From Microbacterium arborescens (GTDB lineage: Bacteria; Actinomycetota; Actinomycetes; Actinomycetales; Microbacteriaceae), in assembly GCF_030369635.1 (NCBI RefSeq), contig NZ_CP128474.1:2666001-2730000 (forward strand): a stretch of DNA of 64,000 bases, written 5' to 3'. A program made the translations under genes and the position numbers. Under the pieces are notes generated by a model that worked only from the letters and a program-made list of their open reading frames with translations, did not search any database and had not been told where the DNA came from. Positions within the stretch are counted from its first letter, which is position 1, and every line of letters begins with the position of its first letter. Of the stretch, positions 62,610 to 64,000 are shown piece by piece.

Positions 62610-63965
62610 ATGAAGAGATCCACCACGACCGCAGCGGTCGTCGGAATCGCCGCGTTCTCGCTCGTTCTCACGAGTTGCGGCAGCGGCGGAGGCGACGAGG
62701 CGTCGTCGGACACCATCCGCGTCGCCTACCAGAAGACCACGTCGTTCACCGCGATGGACGAGCTCATGAAGAAGACCAAAGAGGAGTACGAGGCCGCGAA
62801 CGAGGGGATGACGGTCGAGCTCGTCCCGATCGAGGCCGAGCAGGACCAGTACTTCACCAAGCTCGCCCTGATGAACGGGTCGGCGGGGACCGCCCCCGAT
62901 GTCATCTACGAGGACACCTTCCAGATCCGATCAGATGCCGCCGCCGGATACCTGCAGCCGATCGACGACTACCTCGCCGACTGGGACCAGTGGGAACAGT
63001 ACGACGAGGGCGCCAAGCAGGCGGGCCTCGGCGACGACGGCAAGACGTACGGCGTCTCACTCGGCACCGATACCCGCGGCCTCTACTTCAACAAGCAGCT
63101 GTTCGCGGCGGCGGGCCTGCCCGAGGACTGGGCGCCGGAGAGCTGGGACGACGTGCTCGAGGCCGCGCGCACCATCAAGGAGAGCAACCCCGACGTCATC
63201 CCGTTCAACATCTACGCCTCGCAGGCGCTGGGCGAGGCGACCTCGATGCAGGGCTTCGAGATGCTGCTCTACGGCACGGGAGACGAACTGCTCGACACCG
63301 ACACCAACAAGTGGGTCACCGGGTCGGCCGGTTTCCGCGACGCGCTCGAGTTCTACAAGACCGTCGCCGACGAGAAGCTCGGCCCCGACCCCGCGCAGGC
63401 GCTCGACGCCGGCTGGGGCACCAAGGTCAGCACGGAGCTGCTCCCCCAGGGCGGCATCGCGATCGCGCTCGACGGCTCCTGGCTGCCGAGCAACTGGATC
63501 GACGGCGAGAACGCCTGGCCGGAGTGGGAGCAGACGATGGGCTTCGCCGCGATGCCGACGCAGGACGGCGGCGGCGACGGCTTCACCTCGATGTCGGGCG
63601 GCTGGACGCTCGCGATGGGATCCAACGCGAAGAACCCGCAGGCCGCGTTCGACTTCATCGCGCAGGCGCTGACCTTCGAGAACGCGCTGATGTACCACCA
63701 GGAGGCCGGGCAGATCGCGGTGCGCAAGGATGTCGCCGCGAGCCAGGAGTACCTCGACTACAACCCGTCGTTCGAGTTCTTCTCCTCGCTCGTCCCGTAC
63801 ACCCACTTCCGCCCGGCGACGCCCGACTACTCGCAGATCTCGGCCAACATCCCACGGGCGACGGAGTCGATCTTCACCGGCCAGGCGACCCCGCAAGACG
63901 CGCAGGCCGCGTACGACTCCGCTCTCGTCGGCATCGTCGGCGAGGAGAACACGCAGGCGGGTTGA
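62610..63965 (+). CDS. Sugar ABC transporter substrate-binding lipoprotein
   Basis: A 451-residue extracellular solute-binding protein (family 1). Lipobox LTSC gives a lipidated Cys at about residue 23. The bilobed fold is indicated by YGVSLGTDTRGLYFNKQLF, ALDGSWLPSNW and MSGGWTLAMGSNAKNP, all typical of carbohydrate-binding members. AAAGGAG precedes the ATG. The permease gene starts 7 nt later. Confidence 0.93.
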   Translation: MKRSTTTAAVVGIAAFSLVLTSCGSGGGDEASSDTIRVAYQKTTSFTAMDELMKKTKEEYEAANEGMTVELVPIEAEQDQYFTKLALMNGSAGTAPDVIYEDTFQIRSDAAAGYLQPIDDYLADWDQWEQYDEGAKQAGLGDDGKTYGVSLGTDTRGLYFNKQLFAAAGLPEDWAPESWDDVLEAARTIKESNPDVIPFNIYASQALGEATSMQGFEMLLYGTGDELLDTDTNKWVTGSAGFRDALEFYKTVADEKLGPDPAQALDAGWGTKVSTELLPQGGIAIALDGSWLPSNWIDGENAWPEWEQTMGFAAMPTQDGGGDGFTSMSGGWTLAMGSNAKNPQAAFDFIAQALTFENALMYHQEAGQIAVRKDVAASQEYLDYNPSFEFFSSLVPYTHFRPATPDYSQISANIPRATESIFTGQATPQDAQAAYDSALVGIVGEENTQAG

Positions 63966-63972
63966 GCCAGCG

Positions 63973-64000
63973 ATGACCGCCACCGCCACCGTCACCACCG
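63973..64000 (+). CDS. 5' end of the next ABC operon gene (probably a permease)
   Basis: An ATG 7 nt after the binding-protein stop opens a frame that reads MTATATVTT to the window edge. Position suggests an inner-membrane permease; the sequence itself does not show it. Confidence 0.5.

Overview
The window is a GC-rich chromosomal segment of an actinobacterium, most likely Microbacterium or a close Microbacteriaceae relative. The basis is strong GC3 bias, many GTG starts, 4-nt ATGA/GTGA gene overlaps, a sucC-sucD / perM-purN-purH neighbourhood also known from mycobacteria, and families common in Microbacteriaceae (DUF222-HNH, DUF7882-like). No plasmid, phage, IS element or CRISPR array was seen.

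Region 1 (1-17.3 kb) is a type VII secretion (ESX/WXG100) island. A giant FHA-FtsK/SpoIIIE ATPase (11175-15752) lies behind an RDD-FHA membrane protein (15795-17252). An eight-gene minus-strand operon (7466 down to 2280) starts with two WXG100-size proteins and a 375-residue WXG protein, then a soluble protein, three polytopic membrane proteins and a lipoprotein. A second WXG100-size gene (29-322) has its own promoter. Both small-secreted-protein promoters carry the same palindrome at identical spacing to the -10 box. No EccB, EccD, EccE or MycP is visible, so the system resembles the EssC-centred T7SSb type or its other parts lie outside. Between the two halves sits a decaying copy of the membrane-lipoprotein-membrane module, with frameshifts and a fusion of two genes, next to an intact DUF222-HNH gene. 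A flavin disulfide reductase and two 75-nt inverted-repeat elements fill the rest.

Region 2 (17.3-24.6 kb) is core metabolism: purH, purN, a PerM-like membrane protein, an AzgA-type purine permease, a perfect 15-bp bidirectional terminator, and sucD-sucC.

Region 3 (24.7-32.5 kb) holds a NarL/LuxR two-component pair, a small multidrug exporter, and a lipid-related set: acyl-CoA ligase, FAD-Rieske oxidoreductase, TetR regulator and acyl-CoA dehydrogenase, with shared TGACACT sites.

Region 4 (32.5-43.8 kb) combines cell-surface and phosphate genes (a DUF916/WxL-binding-type protein, an alkaline phosphatase with a WxL-like tail, a PAP2 phosphatase with a sortase-like tail), transporters (AI-2E family, ThrE), two NHEJ-type repair genes (LigC-like ligase, LigD-type polymerase) and an SseB-like protein.

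Region 5 (43.8-59 kb) carries pcrA, a PspC sensor kinase and regulator divergent from a PspC effector, an atypical tRNA with a CAT anticodon, a fatty-acid desaturase, a pair of DUF7882-like small proteins, an AraC regulator, and an ABC exporter flanked by two orphan sensor kinases.

Region 6 (59-64 kb) holds a glycerophosphodiester phosphodiesterase, a Bax-inhibitor/YccA-type membrane protein, and the start of a sugar ABC uptake operon next to a ROK regulator.
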